A stretch of 64,000 nucleotides of DNA from Nageia nagi. Taxonomy: Eukaryota > Pinophyta. The notes under the pieces are model-generated. The model worked only from the letters and a program-made list of their open reading frames with translations. It did no database searches and was not told where the DNA came from. The stretch covers positions 54,808,001 through 54,872,000 of the forward strand of contig JBITNC010000001.1 of the NCBI GenBank assembly GCA_050084985.1, in the 5' to 3' direction. A program made the position numbers and the translations under genes. This document shows positions 1 to 12,536 of this stretch, piece by piece; the stretch's first letter is position 1, and each line of letters starts with the position of its first letter.

Positions 1-1549
1 ATTCATTTATGTATATAGTTGTATTTATGAATAAAGAAATAGGCAATGAATACTTCATTCATGTTTGGTTTTTTTTGAAAGATCCTATGTCAATATTGAA
101 AAAAATAGGATGATAAAAGGACAAAATTATGATATATGGTAGTATGCTAATAGACTCATACACTTCTCATATTAAAATCTCAAAACAATTAAGAATTGGA
201 TATTTCTTGAGCATAAATTTGAATATGATAATTATAATTTTTTTCTTCATCCTAAACCCAAGAGTTAGGATTAAAAAAATGAGAAAAAAAAAATACAATA
301 AAGATGTAGAGTTCTTGGGCCATTACATTATCCTCTATTAGATCTGTGGGCACCTAACTGGCAATAGGACTAGACTGTAATAGGATGAAGGGGTTAACCT
401 TCACTAGTGCTATGGACACTTGTTGGTAGTGAAGGGGTTAACCTCATAATTTATAATTTTGGAGTATTCAATTTGCAAATATAAAGAGAATGAAATGAAT
501 ATCATTGCACACACTTGAGTCTATGGAAAACTTAAGTATATTATAATCTTATTTTATATCATCCCTAGTGGATGAGACCAAAGCAAAAAATCAATTAATG
601 AAACTAGATATTGAAGGTGTTATTCATTACACTTCTTTACTATATTCATTCATTCATTTCATATCATCATATATAATTATTATAAAGCTTGATAAGTTTC
701 CAAAACATTAAGGTGAATGTCTAAATTATTATTTCATTTGTAATTACCTTAGGTCATTAAGTTCCATACATTCCTAAAAGTATTTTACATTCATATACCA
801 TTTTTTCGTATGTATTTATTCATAATGCATCCATACATCCATAAGTGTCTTATAAATCTTGTATGTTTTACATACACATCATCCATATTACTACATATGT
901 TTATACCAGTATATTATGTCTAAGCCATGTATAAAAGTAGCCAAGAAAATGGAAAATGATGTATCTTATTTTGTTTTCCTATAAATCAAATCTTGTTTCA
1001 TAAACATACCAGTCTTATATAAATATTACTTTACATTAACAAAACTAAGTAAAACAATAAGTGTCACAGTATTTTATTTATGAGAATAAACATCAAATAC
1101 TAAGTTATACGTATCATTAAAACATGGAATCAGCTATTCATACTTTTTATATATCAAAAAATCTAATACATGCATCTAGAAATATAAAGTAATAACCATA
1201 CACCATAAAACATGATAACCAAAAAACATGTAAAAAAGTATCATCAACATGCATATACAATTCTAGGCTATCATCATGTATATATATTGAAAAACATAAT
1301 CAAATATACAACATATAAGCTACCCATCACACCCATATAGAAAATCTAACCATCAATCATAATACCCATGATCACAAAAATAAATAAGGTCATCAATAAA
1401 TAAGCCTACAACTAGTATGTCTAAAACATAAGAAATGATCATGCCCCCCATGATCTCAAAAAATAAAATAACATAGTTTGTAAAATAATACAAGTATAAC
1501 ATGAAATATAAGCAATACATAATCCAACCACTAGGATATTCTCAAGAGC
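1..1549. other. Noncoding interior of Tat copy B
   Basis: AT-rich DNA without a supported gene. It aligns by eye in reverse complement with about 24750-26290 of copy A, including runs around 1-130 (against 26130-26290) and the double motif GAAGGGGTTAACCT at about 386 and 430 (related text near 25820-25920). The short ORF at 129-341 has no recognisable domain and is probably chance. Confidence 0.6.
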
Positions 1550-3480
1550 TTCCCTCCCCACCATCTATTGAACTACCAGCTCGACCCTATCCTGGATGGG
1601 TAATACCCACTAAACATATAGGACTCATAGCTTGAGTCACTCTACATATCTCATATGATCCCAATAGATGCTATGAAGAAACCCCACCTATCTCACTATG
1701 GATGTGTGATGTAAAAGGTCTAACAACCCTACCTTGTGTACTAGCTATCCTTTGGAATCCACTAGCCACCTAGTGTGCAAAAATGTCCATAAAAATATAT
1801 GAAATAGGAGAGATTGGATATAGAATGCCAAGAACATACGGTGGTACCCTGATCAACCATGTTTGAATAATGGAGGAGTAGTAATCTCTCTATTGAATAA
1901 TACCCTAAATAAATATTAATGGTTGGCTATCCCTCCCTATAGATGTACTAGCTCCTCTAGCCTATGAAGAAGCTTGAGCCTCATCCCTCTCTTGATGATA
2001 TCTATCTCTCTCAGCTCAATAATTGTACATGTGAGCACTAATATGAGATATCTAATTCATTAACTTGTATATATCACCCAAGAGTGCATCAACACTAGGA
2101 ACCTATAGAGGGGAACTCAACCTCCTCTAGCCCCTGTAGGTGCTACATCTATTTCATTCTCCTCTCTCTGACCAACTATGTCTCTCGAATCATTGACCAC
2201 CTACTCCTTGACCTTCTCCCCTATAGGCTCATCCCCAACTACCCCTCTAACCTCAGCTACTACATATGGCTAATCAACTCACCAATGTACATGATGTCCC
2301 ACCTCCTCTCCAATATCTCCTTCTATCTCAACCTTCAACCATGCCAAGAACTCCTCGATGGCCCCCACATCATCAACCTCAAAATCCTCCACTAAGGGAT
2401 CCTCTCGTAATGGGTTAGGCTCTACATACATGAGTCACTAAATGCCCTTGAAACATACCTCACCCTCTTTGAAAAATTAGATAGGGGCTGGTGGAATGTC
2501 CTATACAAGGCTAAACTAGTACCATACATGTTTAAAGTAAAAATACTCTAAGAAGTTTGTTCTCCTCCCACTAAGAACTCTAGCCTATCTAATGCACATA
2601 AGTTAGGTAGCAAGTTCATCCCAATCCATATAAGAGTGGTAATGTCTAAACCTCACCTGATCAAGCACCAAGTATGATAACAAATGTTAATAATGTGCCA
2701 CTTCATGAAGAATACCATCAAAAGCATGTGAATAAAAATCATCTCTCCATCGTAAAATCCCATTTGGATATGTAAAGTGTCTCAAAGCTAGGAATTAAGA
2801 GTCCATGAGGGTGATCCACATGGATGTGCTCATATGCCTAAGCTTGTAGAGGGATCGTAACTGATAAGGATGACCTATCACCTAATAAATAAAATAATAG
2901 CTCTTAGTATATATGTGCTAATAATGTAGGAGCCTAAGCATAAATAGTACCATGTTGAAGCATATCAACCACTACCTGTAATAGCAGCTAAGGAAATCAA
3001 TTACTACCTATATTTGAAAGTGCATAACATTAGATTAGGCCCATTAATTAAGAAGCTCTTAGAATTCCTTGTTGGTCATTCTTCCAGTACCTAAAGTATA
3101 GGAAGCCATATGAAAACATGTCACCTAAAACTATATCAATAGCATCTGCTCTATAAATTGCAATGATGTTGAGATATACTGACTCCTAATCCATAGCATG
3201 GTGAATCCTCTACCCCTTAATAGGTAGATGGTATAAATGATGGATGTCCTCCACCATAATAGTCATCTCCCCTGTAGGAATATGGAAGGTGCCAATTGAG
3301 AAATCTCATCTCTCCAATAAGGCCATCAACAATGGGTAATCCTAATGAATACAACCCATATAGGGCCCTCCAAAAAACCCATACTATGTAGGAAAGTGTA
3401 TTCCTCATCCGTTAGCATGTCATGACCCTCTAAGAGAATGCTAGGGTATCACCCAGGTGGCTCAAAAATCTCTATAACCT
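1550..3480 (-). pseudogene. Antisense additional ORF with plant mobile domain (copy B), broken
   Basis: Read on the minus strand, antisense to the element, this region encodes pieces of a plant mobile domain (PMD) protein. The diagnostic piece lies at about 3200-3420. It reads in successive frames as a WRALYGLY segment, then a GEM-T-x-x-x-EDIHHLYHLPI segment like the GEMTITLEDV...GLP core of PMD proteins. The longest open piece is 3217-3408. Further acidic and low-complexity coding text follows towards 1550. Frameshifts and stops are frequent, so no functional protein is expected. It is known that many Tat elements carry an extra antisense ORF between integrase and the 3' LTR, and that some of these contain PMD. 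The same ORF in the same relative orientation in copy A supports the call. Confidence 0.65.
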
Positions 3481-3525
3481 AAGTTATTAATATAAGAAGG
3501 TTAATTTATTATATTGTTAAAATTA

Positions 3526-3529
3526 ATAT

Positions 3530-3560
<31 letters not shown>

Positions 3561-3584
3561 TATATAATAAAATATATATAAGTC
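3526..3584. repeat. (AT)n microsatellite
   Basis: An almost pure alternating AT tract with two short interruptions, located inside Tat copy B next to the N-terminal side of the PMD ORF. Copy A lacks a tract of this length at the matching place (about 15040), so it expanded after the copies separated. Confidence 0.9.
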
Positions 3585-5063
3585 TATGGTTGATCACCAA
3601 TGATCTAGGTTAAAGTTTGCATAATCACCAGTGATCAAGGTCGATCATTGTGTTTTTGTAAACCCTCAACCTTGGTTGATGATCACGATCGAGAGTTTTG
3701 AAAAAATTCAAAATCCTATAGAAATGAAAAAAATTACAATTTTAAAATACTCTAAAATGGTTAAAAAAATATTATCATTCCTAGAGTTTCTATTTGATTA
3801 TTTAACAATTAGAGTTAATACATTAGGTAAAAAATTAAGAAAGAGGGTTTGAAAACCTACCTCTTCCCTCATTAGCCTCTTGCATGGTGTTAAACATCCT
3901 TGTAATGATATCTTGGCACCAGTCAACATCAAAAGAGTGTAAAAATAAGTTCAAAACTCAACTTGTGGTGTAGGGAGACAATGGAGCTTTGACTTGGCAT
4001 AAAAGATAAATGAGAACATAATAGCAAAGCTTTTTCTTTTTATTAACCCGTATAATCAAACACTAGAGATTTTATATCAGATGCCAACGATCCATAAAGA
4101 TCATTATCAATCTAAAAAGGATCGCCAATGATCCACACAAAAAAAACCTTAAAAATCTAAAAAATTTAAAAAGTTTTTAAATATGTTAAAAATTCTTTAG
4201 GTCTGCTTAAGCCTATGAGTAACTATAAATATTAATGAGGAAGTTTGAAATAAACTAGAATAATTAAAAATATTTGCAATATTTTTTTTATTTTGTTATG
4301 CAACTAATGATATTAAACCAAGGGAAAAAAATACATGAAAACTCAAACTATGTTCCTATGTTTAAAATTCAAGTCTAGATTCCTAAATAAATAAATGCAA
4401 AAATCTAAAAAAAATACTTGCACTCAAGAATTCTTCACACCAAGAATATCATAAAAATACCAAAATAATTAAAAAATCCTAAAAAATAAAAAATATGTCA
4501 AAGACAAAATGAAAACACATTTTTCTCTTGTAGACTTGGTCCAAGTACAAGGTTTTGAAAAAACTAAAGCTCTTGAGTAACTCTGAATTCAAAAAATGAC
4601 CCTTCTTTTAACAGAAAAAAGAATGATGGGTTTGGGTGTGATTAAAATTGTTGGATGAAATTTTGCACAAGATCATCAAGTAATCCATCTAATGGGATAG
4701 AATCAAATAATCAAAGATTTGTATTTGCAAGGGAGCTACTTTATCACATGCTAAATATGGCATATGCCTGATGGCTAAGATTCTATTCATATCCTACCAA
4801 TACAGCACATGGTATAGTGATAACTGCCTAAGTTACACCTTGCACTACAACTCTAATTATTTTTAAAACATGTCAAACACAAAAGAATAAAAAATAGATT
4901 TAGTCATAATCTAATCACTCAAATTTAGCTTATTCATAGAGGATAAGTTAATTCAAAATCTTGACCCAAGGTCAGGAACATAACCTCAAAACTTGATTGC
5001 ACCCCCTCTTAGATAGGCTTGGTTTTTTGAAATAATCCCCATCTATAAAATGCTGGGTATTCC

Positions 5064-5078
5064 AAAAAAGGGATAAAA
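5064..5078 (+). promoter_or_regulatory. Polypurine tract, Tat copy B
   Basis: AAAAAAGGGATAAAA immediately abuts the TG of the 3' LTR. Copy A has the equivalent tract in reverse complement at 13422-13436. This is the expected plus-strand primer site and it fixes the element orientation as +. Confidence 0.75.
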
Positions 5079-5966
5079 TGTAGACATCTAAAAATGACCA
5101 TTCTTTCAATAAAAGAAAGAAGGGAATAAAATTTTAAACAAATAATAAAGTTTTTCAAACCCTTCTAGTTGTTAGCAATCCAATATAGGCATCAATGATC
5201 CAACCTAATCATCAACGTTTGAACATAATCTCCAGTGATTTTGTAAATAGAAAAATTAAATAAAAAATAGAAAACTTAGGGCTCCCAAGCAAACAAACTA
5301 GCAGATCTTGGATGACTCATCCTTGATCCTATGCCTTACCCCACATAGATAAACCTTGTGACAAGGTTGGATGAGATTTTTTATCCTATCCTTGCCTCCA
5401 AAATAGCAACTTTGGCTATCCCAAAACTCTATAGATTAAACCTCTCCTAAGGAGAAAAGGATAAAGTTTTATGCAACAATACTCTACTAAAATACACTCA
5501 TACTTATAGTAGGTAATTGCATTACATTTTTCCATGCTTTCATACTTGCATTACATTGTACTTTCATATGTTTTTAACTAAGTGAGTAGGTAGTATCGAT
5601 ATGTTTATTATTTGTGTGTGTGTAGGATTTGCAGGTGCATGATAGTTGGTTTGAGAAAAATAAAGCCAAAATAATATTGAGAATCAAAGATCATCATCAA
5701 TATTTTCTTGCAAGTTTTTGGAGACACTATTGAAAGCTTATAGAAATCAGTATGCCCATTTAGAGGAGATCTAAGGGAACCTATATCTCTCTTTACTGTA
5801 ACAAAATCCCTTACAATACAAGGCACTATTGTACATCACAAACTGACATGAAATTTATCATTATAAATTGATTATTTAGATCTATTCAAAATTCAATAAA
5901 AGAATTATTATTGGTTGTAACATGCTTTGTTTTGTTTGCTAATAGGGTTATTTTTTGGGTAGTACA
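5079..5966 (+). repeat. 3' LTR of Tat copy B
   Basis: 888 bp from TGTAGACATC to GGGTAGTACA, with TGTA/TACA inverted ends. It is the reverse-complement homologue of the copy A LTRs at 12537-13421 and 38500-39382. All contain the GTATTTTAGT-type and 'cctctcctaaggagaaaagg' region, and a run of ATC-x-x-(C/T)-x-GTGAT-like motifs near 5160-5240. The copies differ at many sites, with indels. The target duplication cannot be tested because the 5' end is outside the window. Confidence 0.85.
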
Positions 5967-6383
5967 GATATGTATGCGAAGTTTAGACACATACAAAAAG
6001 TGCATTTACTATTTGATGAAATACATAAAAGAAACATAATCTCATGGAATGTAATGATTATGCCCAAATACCACAATATAGAGTGGTTAGAAGTAATGGT
6101 GATACCCAAACCCTATTTAGATTTTCACTTTTAGTTGAAATATCAATAATAAAAGTGAATCCAAGAATACAAAAAAGAATGGAGATATACTTGGTGTAAA
6201 CCAAAGATATAAGGATTATTGTGTTGATGTTTATTTATCTCTTCTAATGAAGCACTAGGAGATCAAGTGGAATAGGCTACACTAGTAACATCAAGATGCA
6301 ACAAACCTCATCAGTATGCTTCAATTTGTTTCATCTAAAAATATATGGCGATGAAAAAATTAAACTTATACATACATGCATTA

Positions 6384-6423
6384 TAATATATATATATATA
6401 TATAATATATATATATATATATA
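6384..6423. repeat. (TA)n microsatellite
   Basis: About 40 bp of alternating TA with one phase slip. Confidence 0.9.
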
Positions 6424-7436
6424 GTCAATGAAAAATCTCCATGTGTTCTTAATGAATCCTTTCCTTATTACAAGAGAAGAATCAAGATGATGGAAATACT
6501 ATGTATCTAAGTACTCACATCATGTAGAACATAACCTTACTAATCTAAATAAGCATGCCAAAGATCTAAAATTATTTATAAAATAAAATGTAATTATTAT
6601 CCACCTATCAAATTTTCAAAAGCTCAAACTCAAAGTTTCACATCCATACATTTTAATGGAATTATATTTTAACATCTCCAGATGTTTGCTTCAATCATGG
6701 ATTTAATGAATAATATAATCTAAATATAATGAATTAAATAAAGGAGCCTTTGTAATCTCCAAAGCTCTTCACTGGTTAGATCTTGCTTTTTTTCACTGGT
6801 CAACGAGGTGTTGAAGCCATGGAGGGCATGATTGTAGGTGTATAAAAATTGAGAAGGATCAAATTCAAAACTTGAAACTTCACATAAAAGTGATGCATAC
6901 CAATGTTTATGTAACCTAAAAGGTTATGGTCTCATTAACTTTATCATTTGAATTACATATGGATTTCTTTGAAGTCTCCCATTAATGTTGGTATCTAATG
7001 AAGATCTTGTTGCTTCATGAAATGCAACCAAAGTTAAATAGAGAAAGGAAAGAAATACAAGGGAGGGATTAATAACACTTATTATTATAGTTAGAGTAGG
7101 TTGTTGAATAACAAATATGTATGTTGAGGAAAAAATATATGGAGGAATCATCTACTTATAAAATTAACAAATTTTAGCTGAGAAGGATATACTTTAAGAA
7201 AATACAGTAGAATGTAGGAAAATCCACAATTATCTATATTTGAAATATTTAAAAATAAAATCCACTTACACCTAAACATAAACCCTAATTTAAATTTCAT
7301 CACACAATAAAACCCTAATTAGATAAATGCACCTAACATACAAATATTGTAGTATGGAGTGGTTGCAGGAAATGGTGATGCCCAAGCTCTTATTTATTCA
7401 ATATACTTCTTGTCCCTCACCTCGTTTGATATCCTC

Positions 7437-7735
7437 TTCCCTCTCTTTCTTTTGTTGGTGTGGTTTTTGCATGCTCTTCTGACCTTCCTCACTTCTCTCT
7501 TTTTTAGTGTGGATTTTCCAAGCTCTCACCTTCCTCACTTCCTCTCTCATCTCTTACTTGTTAGTGTGGGTTTTACAAGCTCACATCTCCCTCGCCACCT
7601 CTCCTACCTCTCTTTCATTTACTTATGTGAGTTTTGTAGGCTCTTATCTTCCTTTCCTCCTCTCTTTCCTTTCTCTCATTTGTTGGTGTGGGTTTTGTAG
7701 GTTCCTTTCTTCCTTTCCCCCTCTTCTACCCATTT
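7437..7735. repeat. Pyrimidine-rich minisatellite, about 5 units of about 60 bp
   Basis: A GTGTGGGTTTT(G/A)(T/C)A(G/A)GCTC anchor recurs at about 7458, 7507, 7564, 7625 and 7686. Each anchor is followed by a CT-rich segment (ACCTTCCTCACTTCCTCTCT-like). Spacing is 49, 57, 61 and 61 bp, so the units are degenerate. One strand is strikingly purine-poor, which breaks with the surrounding AT-rich text. Confidence 0.8.
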
Positions 7736-8491
7736 TGTTGATATGCAATTTAGGTGGTAGACCTCAAAATGTTTAGGTGATGCATGCCCAAAAAAAACCT
7801 TTTTTAATTTTTAAGTGTAAATTTTGTATGATGATTATTTGTTGTAGTCTCTTACATGAGAGTGGTTGAAAATACTACCATTACTATTTGTTGTCTAATA
7901 TCCTTTATGATAGCAGTTTAAATTCCTCATTCAAAATTATCATTTGATATCTATATAACAATGATTATTCAATATTCATTAGATAATTGTCATAAATCAA
8001 CTTTCATCAAAGCCTAATTTTCTTATAGTACTTGGAAAACTTTGAGTAGCTTTCAAACATGATTCAATATGCAAAGATAACATGAAATGTAGATGTGAAG
8101 GTCAAAAGTAGATGCATCCAACAGTGTTGATATTGGGTATCAATACAATTGAACACTAACGTTAGGAGCCTTATGATCTTTGAGTGAACCAATCTTGAAT
8201 ACAACAACTAATGAATCAAGACTTGATATGTATTGGGAAGAAGTAACAAATAACCTTTGTGTGTAATAGATTCCAATCTTGATAGGTTGTGTCTACAAAC
8301 ATTGCTAAATTTTTTGAGAGTATATTCAGAATCCTATATAAATAAAATCTTGATTATCATCCCATCCATATGTTTCTCTATTTATATGTACAAGAGATTA
8401 CCTTAAAACACCATTGTAGCACAATGTTGAAACTCATGATCCCTTGTAAAAATAATGAAAAATATGCATAAGTAGTTATTTGCGTTAGTCT

Positions 8492-8932
8492 TGTTAAAAA
8501 TTTTAATGTAATATTGTATAATATTTCTCCTTAATGTAAATTCACTTAATACTTAAAGTATCTTTAGATATCTTAAAGTATTAAAGGAATAATTTAAATA
8601 GGATAAGGATTAAAAATAGGAAAGAGATTAAATATAGAGTAGGTTTCTTCTTATAAAAAGAGGACCCTCCCCTCTCAATTACACACAATTGTAATGCAAG
8701 CTTTGCTATAGGTTTAGAGTTTAAGAGAGAAAGGAGAGATTTTGTAAGAGAGTTCCTTGAGAATAAGGAGATCTTAGCTAGTGGACGTACTCCCAAGGAG
8801 GGAGGAACCAGTTTACATCTTATATTATTTGTGAGATTGACTTGAGTTATTATGCTATAGTGTTGGTGTTGAAAGTGCCTTCTTGATATCTTGGTAGATT
8901 AGAAGTTAATTCAAAAAGGCTTAATTTTTTCA
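8492..8932 (+). repeat. 5' LTR of copia-1
   Basis: 441 bp, TGTTAAAAATT...TTTTTTCA. The stretch AATGTAATATTGTATAATAT and much of what follows recur in the 3' LTR at about 42985. It contains a TATAAAA-type box near 8650 and ends two bases before the primer-binding site. Confidence 0.85.
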
Positions 8933-8934
8933 AG

Positions 8935-8946
8935 TGGTATCAGAGC
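8935..8946 (+). promoter_or_regulatory. Primer-binding site of copia-1 (initiator-Met tRNA)
   Basis: TGGTATCAGAGC, complementary to the 3' end of plant initiator methionine tRNA, lies two bases after the LTR. It is the usual minus-strand primer of plant copia elements. Confidence 0.9.
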
Positions 8947-11240
8947 TCGGTTGGAGGCTCCTCTACAACAGCTTTGAAGGTCATTCCTCTTCTTTCTCCA
9001 TCTACTTTGTTGAGGTAAAAAGGGCTTCAAGGCATAATTTCTCTCCTACCTTATTTATCATCAAATTTTATTTTATTATTAACCATTTTCATTCCTTGAT
9101 TATCAAGTTTAAGTTTAGAAAAGTTTGGTTAAAGTACATAATGCATCATTGTTATACTAACATGTTAGTTTACTCTTATGCTATTGCTATACATTCTTTT
9201 GTTAGTTGCAATTTTTTAAAGAAAAATTGCTTAATGTGTAGAAATATTATGTTTTTTAAGTAAATATGCTTAAATTTAACAATAATAAGGTATTATGGCT
9301 TAAATTTGCAAGTTTTTACTTAGTGTAAAAATAGTTAAAAGTGATGCAAACAAATTTTAACTATAATGTGATTTTTGCAAATATTTTGTGCAATACTAAT
9401 ATATATGTAAAATAAAATGCATGTATATATTTTTTTAAATATATACTATATTTTACAATTTTTGTAAAACTGTATTTTTTACAATTTGTGAAAAAAAAAA
9501 TTCTACAATTTGTATTAAACTATATTTTTTTATATAAAACTGTATTTTATAGTTTTTTTTAATTTTTAAAATAAATTCTATTTTTTATATAAAAAATCTA
9601 CTTTTTTATATAAAAAACTTTTTTTTTATTAAAAAGTTTTTTTATAAAAAAAAAATAATTGGGATTTATGCGCAACATTGCCTAGGGAATGTTGGCTACC
9701 CTGTGGGGGCGCAATGCTTCCCAAGGTTGGGCTGATCACCTGAGGGGCTTCTCCTCCCTCCCTTATTTATTTTTGAACAAAAAAATCAATTTAAAATTAA
9801 AAAAAAATAATGTGTATATATATATATAAATAGATTTGTTAAATATATATATAAAAAAATTAGGTCTCTTTTTTAAAAAAAAAAGTGAAGTTTTTTTTTT
9901 TAAATAAAAGAGTTGCTATTTTTTTTTAAAAAGGGGGGGAATCTTGTTTTTTTTTAAAGGGATTATTTTACTTTTAAACTATAAGTTGTAGTTTGAGTCT
10001 TTTTAAGCCATTTTTTATAGGCATTTAAAAAAAAAACTAATATTTCTTTATTTGTTAATTTTACTTTAAGTGCAAGTTAGTTTAAGGAATTTTTTTAGCA
10101 TGCATTTAAGAAAAAGTGAGAAATTAATTATGCATAGATTAATGTTAAGTATGCATGGATTAATTATGTGTGCTTGAATTAATGTTGTTTTATCGTAATG
10201 CGTATTTATTGAACACATGTGGTTGGATAATATTTTGCCTTAATGCATATTGCTAAATGGATAAAAAAAATTAATGCATGGTTTATTATTTTGACCTTAT
10301 ACATGTGGTTGGATAAAAGTTCACTTAAATACTTGCTTATGAATTTTATATTAAATTGCAAATAAGGAATTTTTTTTAAGTAACAAGGAGGAGAATTCTT
10401 CAATTTGTGATAGTGAAACTTTTTATAGAGATCATTAGAGGTTGTAACAAAACCCATTGGACTCTTAGGCTCATTTGCTATCATTTAAAATTAATGAACT
10501 TTTGTAAAAAGATCCATTAGGGGTTGTGACAAAACCCATTGGACTCTTTGGTTCATACTTATGGATAATGTGGGATGTAGTTTCATTTTTAAGCACTTTA
10601 TTTATTTTTACTTTATATGTAAAGTATGCAAACATTGAAAATTACTCCCTCTAAAATGTACACATCTGCATATTTTTTTTGCAACATGACTTGTTTAGGG
10701 AGTCATGAGGTGAGGATAAGGCAGACTGAAGCCTTTTAATCTGATGATCCAAGTGGTGAAAATTTCATACTTTTTAATTGCACCTAAATCCTCTATTGAT
10801 CTGGATTTAATTTTATATAGGTGGATAGGCATGTGTGTAGTGATACCACATATCCGTCCATCCATTTAGGGATTATCCTAATAACCTAGGAGGAAAAATG
10901 AAAATTTAATCAAGATAATTAATTTGGTCGATCCAACATATGTCACAACCTTGAAAAATAGCTAGTACTTCTCCTTGTGATAGTATATCACTACCTAAGG
11001 GGACCTGGTTGAGGATTGGTAGGACCTAGGCACCTTGCAAGTATCTAGGTGAAGGCCTAATTTTAGACCAAAAAATAAGCCTCAACTTTTTCCTCTTCGA
11101 TTATACTTGATGATAAAGATGTTGGATGTATGATTATTATTCTTGATAACAATTAAGTATTGATTTGTTAATTAATTTAAATATGTATTTGTATGATAAT
11201 TATCTTTAAATTCAACATGTATGATTACATTGTTTATCTC
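8947..11240 (+). other. Long leader of copia-1
   Basis: An unusually long (about 2.3 kb) region between primer site and gag. It contains extreme T/A homopolymer tracts (9420-9990) and an isolated GC-rich patch at about 9669-9760. It also has a duplicated segment, AACAAAACCCATTGGACTCT, at about 10447 and 10531. The part at 10690-11060 matches the copia-2 leader at about 18120-18480 in reverse complement, so the leader belongs to the family. The ORFs at 8934-9263 and 10206-10484 have no recognisable domain. Confidence 0.65.
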
Positions 11241-11249
11241 CTTCATATT

Positions 11250-12530
11250 ATTTTGTAGCAATAGGAGATTCTATTGCACCCAAGCATATCTTTGATGGTT
11301 TCAACTATGGTATTTGGGTACCTAGGATGAAAGTAAAACTTCAAGTACAAAAACTTTGGATGATTGTCAATGAAAACCAAGTTTCTCCATTAGGGGAGAA
11401 GGAACTTGAAGCTTATAATACTAAGAATGATTTGGCAAATTCTATGATCTTTCATGTAGTTTTGTATGAGATCCTCATGATATCTTCTTCAAACACTATA
11501 AAGGAAGCTTGGGATAAACTAAAGAGTATCTACCTTAGCACTAAATTTTTTAAGAGGTTCACCATTCTTTAAAAGTTGCTTCAATCATGTCAAAAAGAAA
11601 ATCAAAAAGTGGCTATATATTTGAATAATGTTGTTGACCTTAGGACCCAGCTTGTGAAGTATGGTTGCAATTGAATCAATAATGAGTTTATAACTTTTAT
11701 CAGCTTTCAAAGCCTCTTTACTAAATTTGGTCAGTTTGTGATTATTATTGAAACTAGGTTTGATGATAAAAAAGAAGTGTTCTCTTTGAAAAATCTATCA
11801 AGACTTCTCTTGAAGCATGAGGAAATACTTAACAATAAAATATTGATCACTACTTCTAAAGAACCTTCTATGGCACTTGGTCCAATGAAACTTCACTTCA
11901 AAAAGAAAAACATAATTAAAAGAAGGGTTCTAATTCTCTTAAGAATTTCAAGAAAAGTGTAAATAAGAAGAATTATGATCATGATAAGGCAAAGAAAAGC
12001 AAAGTCAAATTTGATAAAAATTGTAATTTCTATAACATCTATGGTCATATAAAAGCTAATTACTTTAGGAAAAAAAAAGGGCAAGGTGAAAAAGGATTTG
12101 GAAAACCAAATAAATCTAATAATAATAATAAGAACAAGAATTGTTCTTATGTTATTATGTTTTACTCTAAGTCTCGCACTTTTTCAAATGATTGAATTGT
12201 TGATTCTCGATGTACTAATCACATGTTTTGAAAATGATAAGTTTGAAAACTCTTATAAGTATAGAAAAGATGTAGTTATAATAGGTGATAATTCATTCCT
12301 TAATGTTCAAGGTATTGGAGTGTGTTGATACAAGAAATTATTCTTGAGAGTATGCTTTATATGCCTAAACTCACTATAAATCTCTTTTTTATGATTCAAG
12401 TTTCAAGGAAAGGTTACTCTTTTGATTTTAACTCATACTCTTAGTGCATGAAAAAAGGTCTTTCCACTTTGGTGAAAGGTTTAATGAAATATGACCTTTA
12501 TATTATGGATCAATCTCCAACAAAGATGTA
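11250..12530 (+). pseudogene. copia-1 gag and protease start, broken
   Basis: The sequence encodes a copia-type Gag (particle protein). An FDGFNYGIWVPRMKVKLQ segment is followed by a KEAWDKLKSIYL segment (11327-11572), the classic UBN2/DUF4219-type copia gag pattern. A basic, Asn/Lys-rich stretch follows. Near 12022 lies a degraded CCHC knuckle whose second cysteine is lost (CNFYNIYGHIKANYF). The protease motif near 12199 reads VDSRCTNHM where D-S-G-C/A is expected, so the catalytic Gly is replaced by Arg. Several frame changes and stops make it non-functional. The reading stops where Tat copy A enters. Confidence 0.8.
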
Positions 12531-12536
12531 CCTTAT

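Larger units (their letters stand above)
1..5966 (+). mobile_element. Tat-lineage Ty3/gypsy LTR retrotransposon, copy B, 3' part
   Basis: This is the 3' end of a large LTR retrotransposon cut off by the window edge. It ends in an 888-bp LTR at 5079-5966 (TGTAGACATC...GTAGTACA) preceded by a purine tract. The interior matches, in reverse complement, the interior of copy A: 1-1549 pairs with about 24750-26290, 1550-3500 with the split PMD ORF at 15060-16450 and 24147-24740, and 3590-5078 with about 13422-15030. Copy B therefore shows what copy A looked like without the copia-2 insertion. The Tat assignment rests on copy A (archaeal-type RNase H) and on the antisense PMD ORF. Sequence drift between the copies is heavy, so both insertions look old. 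No coding part of pol lies in this segment. Confidence 0.8.
5967..8491. other. Unassigned DNA between two LTR elements
   Basis: No coding sequence is recognised. The stretch holds a (TA)n tract at 6384-6423 and a minisatellite at 7437-7735. The ORFs at 7359-7700 and 7507-7776 lie wholly in that minisatellite; they read as hydrophobic low-complexity peptides and are not believed to be genes. The stretch may be older repeat DNA into which the flanking elements inserted. Confidence 0.5.

Noticed and set aside
7359-7776. Two overlapping ORFs of 113 and 89 codons with hydrophobic peptides
   Set aside because: Both lie wholly in the pyrimidine-rich minisatellite; Leu/Ser/Phe text in any frame follows from the repeat.
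9420-9990. Possible assembly error or poly-A insertion in the copia-1 leader
   Set aside because: The tracts are broken up by unique bases and are flanked by family-specific leader sequence; ordinary homopolymer expansion explains them.
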